A stretch of DNA of 64,000 nucleotides from Elephas maximus indicus. Taxonomy: Eukaryota; Chordata; Mammalia; Proboscidea; Elephantidae. The notes beneath the pieces are model-generated. The model saw only the letters and a list, made by a program, of their open reading frames with translations. It was not told the DNA's origin and searched no databases. The number at the start of each line of letters is the position of its first letter. The stretch's first letter is position 1. The stretch is from NCBI RefSeq assembly GCF_024166365.1, contig NC_064819.1, positions 111,644,293-111,708,292 of the forward strand, read 5' to 3'. The position numbers were made by a program, and so were the translations under genes. Shown in pieces: positions 11,881-23,140 of this stretch.

Positions 11881-12087
11881 GGAGTCCCCGAGTGGTGCAA
11901 AAGGTTAGCATGTTCTGCTGCTAGCTTAAAGGTTAGAGCCCACCCAAAGTTGCCTTGGAAGAAAGGCTTGGCAATCTAATTCTGAAAAAAAGCCATCGAA
12001 AACCCTGTGGAGCACAGTTCAATTGTGACACATGTGGGGACACACAGGATGCTGACTCCATGGCAACTAGTTTGGCTTTTTTTTTTG
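11880..12087 (+). mobile_element. AfroSINE B
   Basis: GGAGTCCCCGAGTGGTGCAA head, GGAGCACAGTTCAATTGTGA, end CAACTAGTTTGGCTTTTTTT. Confidence 0.88.
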
Positions 12088-12199
12088 TGTTTTTGGTTGT
12101 AAAGCAGTGGTGTTAAAAATAGATTGGAGCAAAGCAAGAATGCTGACAGAGTGACCTGCTGGGAAGCTGCTGGAATAACTCAGGGAAAGACGTGGCTAG

Positions 12200-12440
12200 G
12201 AGGCAGCAAAGCCCAGTGGTCAAAAGCCTGGTTGCCTGCCTGAAATGGCTTTATCTATGAGGTGTTTAATTGTGAAAATTACTTACCTTTCCTAAACCTC
12301 TCATCTGCAAATTCTCTGTCTGTGAGCCGGGGAGAATAATAGTACCCTCCTTGTAGGATTGTTATTGGGAGAAAAGCTCCTACAGCATTTTATACAGTGC
12401 CTGGTGAAAACACCATGCTCAGCAAATAGAGCTATTGGGC
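12200..12440 (+). mobile_element. MIR
   Basis: Ordered MIR-like blocks: CCCAGTGGTCAAAAGCCTGG, TAAACCTCTCATCTGCAAAT, TATACAGTGCCTGGTGAAA. Confidence 0.6.
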
Positions 12441-12569
12441 AGCAGGGGCCTATCAAGCAAGGCTGAATTTCTCTCAGCTCAAAAGTATTTATTGATCACC
12501 TGAGATGTGTTAAGGGCTGTGACTAGAGATGAAGACGTTACTCCTGAACTTGGACCATTTTAATTGAGC

Positions 12570-12725
12570 AGGGGTTCTTAACCTCTTTGAACTGTGGGCT
12601 CTGCTGGCTGCCTGGTGAAGCTCATAGACTTCTCAGCATCATGTTTTCAAAGCGTAAAATAAAATACATAAAAGCTGGTTAGTGCTTCTCATGTGTAGCC
12701 AAAGTGGAGAACCACTATTCCAAAT
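12570..12725 (+). mobile_element. hAT-type DNA transposon fragment
   Basis: CAGGGGTTCTTAACCTCTTT start and GGAGAACCACTATTC end, with AAATAAAATACATAAAAGC inside, fit a short mammalian hAT element. Family not assigned. Confidence 0.5.
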
Positions 12726-12784
12726 GTCTGACGTTGTGGGAGAAAGCCTTTGAAGTACTCTTAAATAGCTTTTCAAGTAGAATA

Positions 12785-14000
12785 ATTCATTCGACAGTTA
12801 TTTACTGAGCAACTACTATGTGCCAGGCACTAGAGATACAGCAGGAACTAAGACAAAGTCAGAAACTTGATGAGGGAGGGCAGGCAATAGACAGATAAAC
12901 AAGGAAATAGTATTTCAGAGGATGGCGAGGGCTGTGGAAAAAATAAAGCCGGTCCATAGAAGAGATAATGACTTGGGGGCGTCATTTTACAAAGAGAAGG
13001 TCAGGGAAGGTATCTCTAAGGAGAAGACATTTGAACAGTGTAAAAACAGAGTGGGGGCAGTGTCTGACTTCCTCTAACTTCACAGCGGGGAAGGAGAATC
13101 AAGATCAACAGCCCAAGGCTGGTTCCTACGAGGCAGAGGTCAGATATGCCTCCTCTTTCCTCCATCTTTACCAATTCTGATATCATCCGCCCCTTCCATG
13201 GCATCTCTACTTTGCTGGGCTCGAAAATTCATTGCAGTGGCCACACAGAACTCACAGATGATACTCACGATTATGGGGTTCATTAGTGAAGTAACAGGTT
13301 ACAATTCAGGCTCAGGAACACTCAGGATACTCTCTCTCAGTTTGCTAGTTCCAGGGATCCTGGGTCCAAAGGACCTGCTCTCTGCTTCTGGATGTTCATC
13401 CTTGGTGGTGGTGGGATCCTCTCTCTCCCATCTCTGGGGTGGCTCATCTCAAGCCCAGCAGGATGGCAAAAGTGACCAATCCCTTTGGTGGACCACAATT
13501 ACCCTGCCTGCACAGTCCTGCCCAATTACTTGGACGGGAGTCAGAAGACCACGGCAAGAAAGGACACACAAAAGTGGCCCATCACATCGCAAGTGATAAA
13601 GGCAAGTTGGACAATGAACATTCCAGGTGGAGGGAACAGCCAGTGCAAACACCCTGAAACTGGAACAAGTTTTGAATACCTGAGCTACAGCAAGAAGCTG
13701 TTATAGCTGGAGCATGGGGGCAAGAAGGGTGTGCCTCACAGAAGGAGGTGAGGATGGAGAGGCAGACAGAACAGGTTTATGGACCTTGTATGCCATCATG
13801 AGAATTGAACACTTTGTTTTAAGAATTATGGAACACTACTTTTTTGACTGGGGGACGTTAACAAGATCTCTCTGGCTTCAGTGTTGAGAACAGACAAGAG
13901 TAGAAGCAGGGGAGCCCTTAATGGCAGCTATTGTAACCAGGTGAGAGGCAATAGTGGCTTGGACTACAGTGGCTTCAGTGGAGGTGGTTAAGTGCCCAGA
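12785..14000 (+). mobile_element. Old interspersed repeat interrupted by an LTR-like segment
   Basis: Same unnamed family as 11380-11880. Left part 12785-13165 (CTACTATGTGCCAGGCACTA), right part 13610-14000 (ACATTCCAGGTGGAGGGAACA-like, then TCTCTCTGGCTTCAGTGTTG). The middle is a separate insertion. Confidence 0.45.
13165..13610 (-). mobile_element. ERVL/MaLR-like LTR (tentative)
   Basis: The stretch GGGTCCAAAGGACCTGCTCT resembles GGGTCCAAAGGATGTGCTCT in the LTR at 34792-35306. The segment interrupts an older repeat. An open frame of 132 codons across it has no recognisable protein. Confidence 0.4.
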
Positions 14001-14389
14001 TTATAGACACACGTTGGAGGGAGAGCAGAGAGCCTGGTAACAGGGTGAGTAAACAAACGCTCAGGATGCTGTGCTATCAACTCTTCACAGAGCTCGTTTA
14101 TGCTTGTTGACAATTCAGCTTTCACAGGGGGAAGTCTTCTGCTGGGGCGGGGCACTGTCAGCTGGTTATTTTTCAGAATGACTATGGATGTACCCAATTT
14201 CCTGGAAATTTGCTATTGCTACTGCTTTATCCGTCACTATATGCTTTTGTTTGCCAGGGAAGCGATCTCTGTATGGGCTGCCTTTCAGTGTATGTTGTGG
14301 CTCACCTTTGCTGTGTGAGCTCTTCCTGGCTGGTTAAATATCATAGACTTGTTTGTTTCGTCTTGTCCTATTATTTTTTCCCAAAGAGC
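14000..14389. other. Intergenic, nothing recognised
   Basis: No clear gene or repeat seen. Confidence 0.45.
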
Positions 14390-14609
14390 TAAAATGTAAT
14401 TGGAGTATAATTTACATACGTAAAATGCACAATGTTTAACATAGTTTAAAGTGTACACATATGACATCTACACCAGAAACAAGATTAGAACATTCCCACA
14501 GCCCAAGAAAGTTTCCCCATACCCCTTTTGAGTCAATTCCTTCCATCCTCATGCCCCTGCCACACACCTCCCAGACAACCTCTGTTCTAATTTCTATCAC
14601 CATAGATTT

Positions 14610-15228
14610 TTATTGTTGTTAGTGGCTGTCAAGTTGACTCCGACTCAAGGCAACGTTATATACAACAGAACGACATGTTGCCCAGTCCTGAATCATCCTC
14701 AAAATTGCCAGCATGTTCGAGTCCATTGCAGTGGATATTGGGCCAATCCATCTCACCGAGGGTCTCCACAAACTTATTGGCCCTCTGCTTCACCAATCAT
14801 GATGAACTCCTCCAGCAATTGATCCCTCCGGATACTGTGTACAAAGTAAGCCAGTCAGACAATGTTCGATTGTGATCCATGAGGTTTTCATTGGCTAGTT
14901 TTTGGAAGTAGATCGCCAGGCCTATCCTCCTAGTCTGTCTTAGCCTGGAAGCTCTGCTGAAACCTGTATACTATGGGTGAACCTTATGGTGTTTGAAATA
15001 CTAGTGACTTCCAGCATCATAAAAACCCAGTGCCGTCAAGTTGATTCTGACTCATAGCGACCCTATAGGACAGAGTAGAGCTGCCCCATAGAGTTTCCAA
15101 GGACCGCCTGGCAGATTCAAACTGCCGACCTTTTGGTTAGCAGCCATGGCACTTAACCACTACGCCACCAGGGTTTCCTCCAGCAACATGCAAATCACCC
15201 CAGTACAAGAAACTGAGAGATAGCTGGT
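14610..15228 (-). mobile_element. Internally deleted RTE derivative with nested SINE
   Basis: RTE 3' tail (TTGTTGTTAGTGGCTGTCAA), then a short internal piece (CCAATCCATCTCACCGAGGG, GATCCCTCCGGATACTGTGT), then 5' UTR-like sequence from about 14865 (GGTTTTCATTGGCTAG). Most of the coding region is absent. A SINE lies within the 5' part. Confidence 0.7.
15021..15180 (-). mobile_element. AfroSINE A-short
   Basis: AAAAACCCAGTGCCGTCAAG to CGCCACCAGGGTTTCC. The flanks TTCCAGCATCAT and CTCCAGCAACAT suggest a short target duplication (TCCAGCA). Confidence 0.88.
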
Positions 15229-15512
15229 GGCCCTCATAGACTAGCTTCGTGTATTCTTGAACTTGATATAAAGAAATCATTAGTATTTTTTTTTTTTTTT
15301 TTGCATCTGGCTTCTTTCATTTTAACATATTTTTGAGATTCATCTATGTTGTTGGCTGTGTCAGGAGTTTGTTCCTTGGATGAATATACCACAATTTCTT
15401 TATCTTTTCATCACTTGAAGGACATCTGGGCTGCTTTCAATTTGGGTCCATTATGATTAAAGCTGCAATGAACATTTGGTACATGTCTTAAGACTTACAC
15501 ACACGTGCACAC

Positions 15513-15848
15513 ACACATTTTATTGTACTTTAGATGAAGGTTTACAGAACAAACTAGTTTTTCACTAAACAGTACACATACTGTTTTATGCCATTGGTTA
15601 ACAACCCAATAACAGGTCAACACTTTCCCTTCTCAACCTTGGGTTCCCTATTACCAGCTTTCCTGTCCTCCCCTGCCTTCTAGTCCTCGCCCCTGGACTG
15701 GTGTGCCCCTTTAGTCTCGTTTTGCTTTATGGGCCTGTCCGATCTGTGGCTGAAGGGTGAACCTCGGGAATGACTTCATTACTGAGCTAAAAGGGTGTCC
15801 GGAGACCATACTGTCAGGGTTTCTCCAGTCTCTGTCAGGCCAGCAAGA
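15513..15848 (-). mobile_element. Truncated lineage-specific L1 3' end
   Basis: Reverse of the 3' end seen at 17930-18250. Flanked by a 12-bp target duplication with one mismatch: AAGACTTACACA (15490-15501) and AAGACTTATACA (15845-15856). Confidence 0.85.
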
Positions 15849-15964
15849 CTTATACATATTTTAATTCTCTGAGTAAATACCTAGCAGTGGAATTGCTTGG
15901 CAATTAGATAGATGCATGGTAAACTTCACAAGAGTTTTGTTTTCAATTTAGGTTTCATGCATGG

Positions 15965-16389
15965 GGACACACAAAACCTTGCCAGCTAGATACATTCATT
16001 TAAGAGCTTTCATCATCAGGCCTTAGCAGGAAGACAATACGTGATGATAAAGATAAGAAGGGTGATGAAGAGGAGGAGGAGAGGACAGTAACGATGATAT
16101 GAAGTCAAAACTACTGATTTTGATAAAAGTATTACAAGTATGGTGCTTTATTCACGTGAGTACCTTTCTTCTATTTTGTGGAAATTTCAAATAAATGTAT
16201 TTCAAGAAGAAAAACTGGATCTTTTGTGATTTTGTTTTACCTCCTTGTAATCCCGTGCTCTCTGGGATTCCCCTGAAATTTCAGAGAATGATTTCTGTGA
16301 AAGCCGGGGTATAATATTCAACTTGGTAGAGGTGGGCACCCTCTTGTGGACAATAGGAGTACCAAAGAAAGGTAGATTTCATTCCCCAC
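15965..16389. other. Intergenic, nothing recognised
   Basis: Contains a purine-rich stretch (GATGAAGAGGAGGAGGAGAG near 16064). No gene. Confidence 0.5.
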
Positions 16390-16593
16390 AAACCAAATCC
16401 ACTGCCATTGAGTCGATTTCGACTCATAGCAACTCTATAGGACAGAGTAGAACTGCCCAATAGGGCTTACAGGGCAAAGTCTTAGGGAAGCAGACTGTCA
16501 CATCTTTCTCCTGCAGAGCGGCTTGTGGGTTCGAACCGCTGAGCTTTTAGTTAGCAGCCAAGCCCTTTAACCACTGAGTCACCAGAGTTCCTA
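16389..16593 (-). mobile_element. AfroSINE A-long
   Basis: AAACCAAATCCACTGCCATT to GAGTCACCAGAGTTCCT; contains CACATCTTTCTCCTGCAGAG. Confidence 0.88.
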
Positions 16594-16799
16594 GATTTCA
16601 ATCTGGAAGTATAAATGTCTTAAACACGGAAGCACTGAATCCCTAGAAGTAAATCATAAAAGCAAATAAAATCTTAGAAGCAGATGGTAAATTTATTCCA
16701 GACATTATTTAAAAAAAAATCATAAAACATTTCAAATCTGAGTTCCTGATAAGAATTTAAGGTCTTTCATGAAAACAGCATTAGCATGCTGGGCATCCT

Positions 16800-18262
16800 T
16801 AAAAAGACCATGTACAGATACACATCAAGAGAAATAAACCAAATGCAAATCAAAAAAACAATGAGATACTATCTCACCCTGGCATTACTGGCACTAATCA
16901 AAAAAACAGAAAATAACAAATGTTGGAGGGGTTGCCGGGAGATTGAAACTCTCATGCACTGCTGGTGGGAATGTAAAATGGTAAAACCACTATCGAAAAT
17001 AATATGATGCCTCCTTAAAAAGCTAGAAATAGAAATACCACGTGAACCGGCAACCCCGCCCCTAGGAATACAAATAGACAGATGCACACCCATGTTCATT
17101 GCAGCATGGTTCATAATAGCAAAAAGATGAAAAAACCTAAGTGTCCGTCAACAGGTGAATGGATAACAAATTACGGTACGTACACACAATGGAATACTAC
17201 TATGAAACAGTAAAGAACAATGATGAATCTGAAAAACATCTCACGACATGGATGGCCCTGGAGGGCATTATGCCGAGTGAAATAAGTCAATCACAAAAGG
17301 ACAAATATTGTATGAGACCACTATTATAGAAACTTATGAAAAGGTTTACACACAAAAAGAAACAATCTTTCTTTGATGGTTGTGAGGGAGGGGAGAAGGG
17401 ATGGGGAGGGAAAAACACTAAATAGACAATTGATAAGTGGTAACTTTGGTGAAGGGTAAGACAATACACAATACTGGGGAAGCCAGCACAACTTGACCAA
17501 GACAAGGTGATGGAAGCTTCATAGATACATCTAAACTCCCTGAGGCCTGGGGACCATGGTCTTGAGCAACATCTAGCTCAATTGGTATAACATAGTTTAT
17601 AAAGAAAGTGTTCTACTTTCTACTTTGATGAGTGGCGTCTGGGGTCTTAAAAGCTTGTGAGCAGCCATCTAAGATACTACACTGATCCCACCCCATCTGG
17701 AACAAAGGAGAATGAAAGAAACCAAAAACACAAGGGAAAGATTAGCCCAACGGACTAGCGGACCACAACTACCGCAGCCTCCACCATACTGAGTCCAGCA
17801 CAACTAGATGGTGCCCAGCTACCACCACCAGCTGCTCTGACAGGGATCACAATAGAAGGTCCTTGACAGAGCTGGAGAAAAATGTAGAACAAAATTCTAA
17901 CTTGCAAAAAAGACCAGACTTACAGATCTGACAGAGACTGAAGAAACCTCTAGAGCATGGTCCCTGGACACCCTTTTAGCTCAGTACTGAAGTCACTCCT
18001 GAGGTTCACCTTTCAGCCAAAGATTAGACAGGCCCCTAAAACAAAACGAGACTAAATGGGCACACCATTCCAGGGACAAGGAAGAGAAGGCAGGAGGGGA
18101 CAGGAAAGCTGGTAATGGGGAACCCAAGGTCAAGAAAGGAGAGTGTTGACATGTCGTGGGATTGGCAACCAATGTCACAGAACGATATATGTATTGTTTA
18201 ATAAGGAACTAATTTGCTCTGTAAACCTTCATCTAAAGCACAATAAAAAAAAGAAAAAAGAA
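16800..18262 (+). mobile_element. L1 3' region (ORF2 end, long 3' UTR, poly(A))
   Basis: Runs from an ORF2-end phrase (CAATGAGATACTATCTCACC) through the long 3' UTR to AATAAAAAAAAGAAAAAAG at about 18242. The 3' end phrase TCTGTAAACCTTCATCTAAA occurs in reverse at about 15530. It is 5'-truncated and has no intact frame. Confidence 0.85.
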
Positions 18263-18469
18263 AAAGGATTCATGCCTAGCTTACAAGTCTTGGTAAAACC
18301 GCCTCCCCCCCCCCCACAAAAAAGCAAGAGCATAATGATAATGGAGACGTCATTCTTCTGTATCTTCTTTTTGTAAGCAAACCTTCATACTACCCCAGTT
18401 TCAATATTCAGTTAGAATAATTATCTCTAAATTATATAGTAATTACATTTAGTTTTAATTATGATTCCT

Positions 18470-18817
18470 TGTTGTTGTTAGTTGCTGTCCAGTTGATTCT
18501 GACTCATGGTGACTCCATGTGTGCAGAGTAGAACTGCTCCACAAGGTTTTCAAGGCTGTGTCCTTTCAGAAACAGATTGCCAGGCCTGTCTTCTGAGGCA
18601 CCTCTGGGTAGGTTCAACCTGTCAACCTTTTGTTTAGTAGTTGAGCGCAAAGGTGTGTGGAGGGAGTTAGAGGTGGGCATTTGCCCCGGGGCGAAAGTCC
18701 AAAGGGGCGCCAGATGAGGCCATGGGGTGTGCAAAATTAGAGATTTTCCCTGGGCGCTCATTACCCCAGCTTAGCCACTGGTTGAGTGCTTAACCATTCC
18801 GGCCACCCAGGGATTCC
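18470..18817 (-). mobile_element. AfroSINE B containing a small DNA element
   Basis: Left part 18470-18649 (TTGTTGTTAGTTGCTGTCCA to the B-box GGTTCAACCTGTCAACC); right part 18781-18817 (GAGTGCTTAACCATTCCGGC to CCCAGGGATTCC). The two halves are separated by the segment 18650-18780. Confidence 0.85.
18650..18780 (-). mobile_element. Short hAT-like insertion in a SINE
   Basis: 131 bp flanked by an 8-bp direct repeat with one mismatch (GTTGAGCG 18642-18649; GTTGAGTG 18781-18788). It starts CA and ends TG; the reverse strand begins CAGTGGCTAAGC, the style of a hAT end. The opposite terminal repeat is weak, so the class is tentative. Confidence 0.5.
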
Positions 18818-18941
18818 AAATGAATCAAATCTATTTTTGATCCTTGTTTGTAATGTAATTGCATTGATGGGCAACTAGTTAGGCCTGGTTGTTCTTCTTA
18901 TTCATAGTCTAGCTAGTTAGCAAAGACAATGTTCTGAAAAT

Positions 18942-19089
18942 TTGGTGGCACAGTGGTTAAAGCATTCGACTGCTAACCAAAACGTTGGCGGTTCGAAAAT
19001 ACCAGAGGCTCCAAGTGAGAAAGATGTGACAGTTTGCTTCCATAAAGATTTATAGCCTTGGAAATCTTATGGTGTCGCTATGAGTCAGA
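18942..19089 (+). mobile_element. AfroSINE A-long, 3'-shortened
   Basis: TTGGTGGCACAGTGGTTAAA, GGCGGTTCGAAAATACCAGA, and a tail cut short at TCGCTATGAGTCAGA. Confidence 0.85.
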
Positions 19090-19268
19090 AGGAGCCCTGG
19101 TGGCGTGGTGGTTAAGAGATTAAGAGACTGGGTGCTAACCAAAAGCCTGGCAGTTGGAATCCACCAGCTGCTTCTTGGAAACCCTGTGGGACAGTTCTAC
19201 TCTGTCCTAGAGGGTTGCTATGCATCGGAATCAACTCGATGGCAGTGGGTTTGGGTTTGGTTTTGCAT
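19090..19268 (+). mobile_element. AfroSINE A-short
   Basis: AGGAGCCCTGGTGGCGTGGT head, central deletion, GGGTTTGGGTTTGGTTTT end. Sits directly in the tail of the preceding copy. Confidence 0.9.
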
Positions 19269-19429
19269 GCCTTTGTACAGGAGACTACATGTCAAATTCC
19301 TTGGTTTTAATTATTACTTCCTAGGAGTTTTAAGTGTTGCAAAAGAAGAGAGAAGACCGTGCCATTGAGCAAAGATTCTTTAATGGTGAACTTCCAGGAA
19401 CTGAGATAGACAATAAAGGACATGTTATG

Positions 19430-19480
19430 GAGCCAAACTCATTGCCATCGAGTCAATTCCAGCTCAGCAGGCCTGAATAG
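19430..19480 (-). mobile_element. AfroSINE tail fragment
   Basis: GAGCCAAACTCATTGCCATC, then GAGTCAATTCCAGCTCA; only about 50 bp. Confidence 0.7.
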
Positions 19481-19514
19481 AGTGCCTCAAATCATATCCC
19501 AAAGATGAAAGAGT

Positions 19515-19700
19515 CAGGGGGATGGGGCACATAGGCCACAGGCTGTGGCATCAGACAGACATGAGTCCAAGACCTGGCTACCACTCACTGTGTGATCTCG
19601 TACACATTGTTACTCTTTCTCTATCAACGTTTTCTGATCCATAACATGTGGATTATGGTGACAGTAAAAATGCCAAGGGCTTGAGTGAAAGTTAAGTCAT
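19515..19700 (+). mobile_element. MIR
   Basis: CATCAGACAGACATGAGTCC and CTACCACTCACTGTGTGATC follow the MIR consensus. Confidence 0.65.
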
Positions 19701-20040
19701 GCAATGATGTTAAATACCTGCCTCCATTCTGATATATAGCATGTAGGTAACAAAAGTTGACTTGCTTTGCCCCTTGAGACCTGCCATGTTCATAACTCAT
19801 TGGAGTTCTTATCCCATTGGAAGAGTATGCTATAGGAAGCTTCCATCTTGTCGCTCTTGCAAAATGTGTTATTGCACGTGCCACAACATTAAAGGAAGAG
19901 GCGGAGGGTGGGCATGGCTTTGCTATTCCATTAGTCCTAGTATTCCTCATTTTTGTGTTGCCTTTTGTAAGCTACCAACCAAAGTACATTTACTTTGTTT
20001 GCCTCTCGGAGTTAATTCCTGCATTCTTTGGGTCTTTGAT

Positions 20041-20206
20041 GTGAAGTGGTTAAGAGCTTAGCTACTAACCAAAAGGTTGGCAGTTCAAATCCACCAGCTG
20101 CTCCTTGGAAACCCTATGGGGTAGTTCTACTCTGTCCTATAAGGTCGCTATGAATTGGAATCAATTTGATGGCAACTGGTTTTTTTTTTTTTTTTTTTTT
20201 TTTAGG
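20041..20206 (+). mobile_element. AfroSINE A-short, 5'-truncated
   Basis: GAAGTGGTTAAGAGCTTAGC, GGCAGTTCAAATCCACCAGC, end GGCAACTGG followed by about 24 T. Confidence 0.88.
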
Positions 20207-20648
20207 GTCTTTGGTAAAAGGATTTCAAGCTGCTTCACCTTCCTGGGAGATGCTTTCAGAGGGTGGGGTAATTGGGAATCATTAGTAATTACCAAAAACC
20301 AACCAACCAACCAAACAAAAAAACAACTCAATACACTTTGACTTAGCAATTTTACTTTTTGGAATTCGTTCTAAGGTAATAAGCCGAGGTACATACAATC
20401 GGAAATGTAAGGCTATCAATTGTAGCATTGCCTGTGATAAGCAAAATCAACTGGCAACAGCCTCTAGATTCACAACACAGATGACGTTAGTTAAATTTAG
20501 TATACCCATTCAGTGGGGTTAGATGCAGCCATTGTTGAAGAGTATCTATTGACTAGGGGGCACATTTACAACTCAGGTCATAAACCTAATGTAGCTAGCA
20601 TTTTTAAGGAGAAAAATAAACATGGGAAAAATCTACACCAAGATGCTA
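20206..20648. other. Intergenic, nothing recognised
   Basis: Contains a short AACC-rich run (CCAACCAACCAACCAAAC near 20299). No gene. Confidence 0.5.
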
Positions 20649-20802
20649 AACCTGTTGCTTTGGGGTCGATTCCAACTCATAGGAACCCTATAGAACGAAG
20701 TAGAACTGCACCACAGGGTTTCCAAGGAAGCACTGGTGAATTTGAACTGCTGACCTTTTAGTTAGCAGCCTGGACTGTGAACCACTGTACCACCAGGGCT
20801 CC
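20649..20802 (-). mobile_element. AfroSINE A-short
   Basis: AAACCTGTTGCTTTGGGGTC to GTACCACCAGGGCTCC, with the central deletion. Confidence 0.88.
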
Positions 20803-21359
20803 ACCAAGATGCTAGCAGAGGTTATTTGGGTTGTCTTGGGCAGTGGGATTAAGGTTAGTGATTTAGCTCCAGTTTTTTGCTTTGAATAACTATTCATTGT
20901 GAATAAAGGAAAAGGTAATTTTTTTAAAACTGAGGCATCTGAGGACCCTAAGTGTTTTGTTTCTGGCAGGGCTCTGAATTGGTGCAAGTCCCAGCGAGAG
21001 AGGACTGAACCGTGATGAGCGCTCTCGAGAAAGATAATTTAGGAAAAACAGGTGATGTTCCAGTTCAATAACTCCTTGTAAGCACTAGTGGTCAAAATTT
21101 AAGCGGATAAAAAATTATTTTATCATAAAATGTGCATATACAAATGAGAAAAACCCAGAAGGAAACAGGCTGCATGTCAACAGTGGGTAGTAGGATTAAT
21201 GGTGATATTTCTTTTCTTCTTTATCTAATTTGCATTTAAAATTTGTAAAAAATATTCCATAATGGACTTATTTTAATTTTATAAATTTTTTTTCCTGATC
21301 CAGTAAATCAAGAGAATGAACTCTCAAGAAAAGTTAAATTTATAGGCCTTGAGGACAAG
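20803..21359. other. Intergenic, nothing recognised
   Basis: AT-rich; no exon or familiar repeat seen. Confidence 0.5.
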
Positions 21360-21524
21360 CAGGAAACCCTGGTGGTGTAGTGGTTAAGAGCTTGGCTGCT
21401 AACCATAAAGGTTGACAGTTCAAGTCCACCGGGCACTCCTTAGAAACTGTAAGGGGCAGTTCTGCTCTGTCCTATAGGGTTGATATGAGTCAGAATCAAT
21501 TCAATTACAACGGGTTTTTGTTGA
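21360..21524 (+). mobile_element. AfroSINE A-short
   Basis: CAGGAAACCCTGGTGGTGTA head (GGAAACCC variant), deletion, ATATGAGTCAGAATCAATTC tail. Confidence 0.88.
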
Positions 21525-22095
21525 GGACTAGCAATGTGATTTCCCTGTCAGCGTTCAGCAGGGGTCAAGTTCATTTTGGCAACTGGGTCCAATTAACCTG
21601 GATGCTTAATATGTCAAACTGGATAATCTGTGCTACTCATGCTCCTTCTTAAGGTCAATAGTTTAAAAATTGGTAGCACATTGAATTGTAAAATAAATAA
21701 AATAAAGCTGGTGGCAGAGGAATTGTTTTCAGATTTGAGAAGAAAACATTTCTGTTTCTTCAGGAAAATAGCCAGCACTAAGCCCCAGGATGAGAACAAA
21801 GGAGCTTTTATAAACACAAAGCCAAACAGCAATTGCTTTTTTGTTCAGTGACCAGGTTCCCTGGATCCACCCTTGGCATTGGTCCCTCACACAGCCCGGG
21901 ACAGGGGACAGGGACTTGTTAATTATGTTGGGATGTGTGGTCATCGGCAAGAAGCTTCAGAAGTTGTTGTTTTCATCTGCTCAGCCACCGAATGGGTCCA
22001 GATACAAACCAGATGACTGGATCTTCTCTAAAACATGCTGACCTTTGAGGCTGCCATTCTTTTGACCTAGTAATAAAAGAAGCACGGCAAGTCTC
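21525..22095. other. Intergenic, nothing recognised
   Basis: Open frames on both strands are short and resemble no protein I know. Confidence 0.5.
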
Positions 22096-22096
22096 G

Positions 22097-22297
22097 TTGT
22101 TGTTGTTAGTTGCCGTCTAGCCGATTTCAACTCACGGGAATCCCATGGATGCAGAGTAGAACTGCCCCCTAGGGCTTTCAAGGGTGTGGTCTTTCGGAAG
22201 CAGATCACCTGTGTCCCAAGGTGCCTCTGGGTGGGTTAGAACTACCAACCTTTCGGCTAGTACTCAAGCACTTAACCATATGCGCCAGCCAGGGGAA
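22097..22297 (-). mobile_element. AfroSINE B
   Basis: TTGTTGTTGTTAGTTGCCGT start and GGTGCCTCTGGGTGGGTTAG inside. Confidence 0.85.
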
Positions 22298-22417
22298 GCC
22301 TGAAGGTCTCATAAGCTCCATATTAAAAATGAAGAAATCAAAACAAGTTCAGTGTTACGTCCAACGTCTTCTGGTACATCAGTGGGAGAGGTGGAGCGTG
22401 GACCCCAGGGTTTCTAA

Positions 22418-22975
22418 CTTTAATTTTCAATCAGCTTTATTGAGGTATAACTTTCATGCAATAAAATTCACCAGTTTTAAGTGTAAATTCAATGAGACTT
22501 GACAAATACATACAGTTTTATAACCACCACCATCACCCCCAAGAGCTTTCTCTCGCCCGTTGTAATCAGTCCCTTCTCTTCAGTTCCTGGCCTCTGGCAG
22601 CCATGGATCTGCTTTCTTTTACTACAGTTTTGCCATTTTTAATATTTCATGTAAATGGAATCACACAGTAAGTATATGGGCATGTGTCTGGCTTCGTTCA
22701 CTTAGTATTATGCTTTTGAGACTTATCCATGTTATTACATGTATCAGTAGTTGATTTCTTTTTATTGCAGGGTAGTGCCAACGACTGCTGTCAAGTTGAT
22801 TCCAGCTCATGGTGACCCTATGTGTGTCAAAGCAGAACTGTGCACCACAGAATTTTCTATGGCTGATTTTTCAGAAGTAGTCTATTATGAGTAGCAGTGT
22901 TTTACATATGTATACCACAGTATGTTTATCTTTTCACCAGTTCATGGACTCTTTACTTTGGGACCTACTGAAATG
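22418..22975 (-). mobile_element. L1M-type 3' fragment
   Basis: CAGCTTTATTGAGGTATAAC start, then the reverse of an old L1 3' UTR. A SINE B fragment interrupts it at 22778-22883, after which it resumes (CCACAGTATGTTTATCTTTT). Confidence 0.7.
22778..22883 (-). mobile_element. AfroSINE B fragment
   Basis: GACTGCTGTCAAGTTGATTC, then GCAGAACTGTGCACCACAGA; only the 3' half. Confidence 0.75.
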
Positions 22976-22977
22976 CT

Positions 22978-23140
22978 GGTAGATGCTTGCTTCACCTCTG
23001 CTCCAAGTTCCGTGGGGGCAGGACAGTGTCTGTCTGGCTCACTACTGGGTGTCATACAATGGCTGGCACTGAAGAAGCACTTAATAAAAATTTGATAGAT
23101 GAATGTATGAATGAACAAATGAATGAATGAACACAGGTAG
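22978..23140 (+). mobile_element. L2 3' end
   Basis: TGGCTGGCACTGAAGAAGCA, then ATAAAAATTTGATAGATGAA and a TGAATGAA run, as at L2 3' ends. Confidence 0.65.

Larger units (their letters stand above)
14390..15965 (-). mobile_element. L1M-type fragment split by three younger insertions
   Basis: L1 pieces at 14390-14609, 15230-15501 and 15857-15965 read on in order (reverse strand): TAATTGGAGTATAATTTACA, then GTGTATTCTTGAACTTGATA, then CTAGCAGTGGAATTGCTTGG. Between them sit an RTE derivative with a nested SINE, and a young L1 3' end. Confidence 0.7.

Noticed and set aside
13198..13596. Open frame of 132 codons
   Set aside because: It lies in an LTR-like insertion, has no splice context and resembles no known protein.
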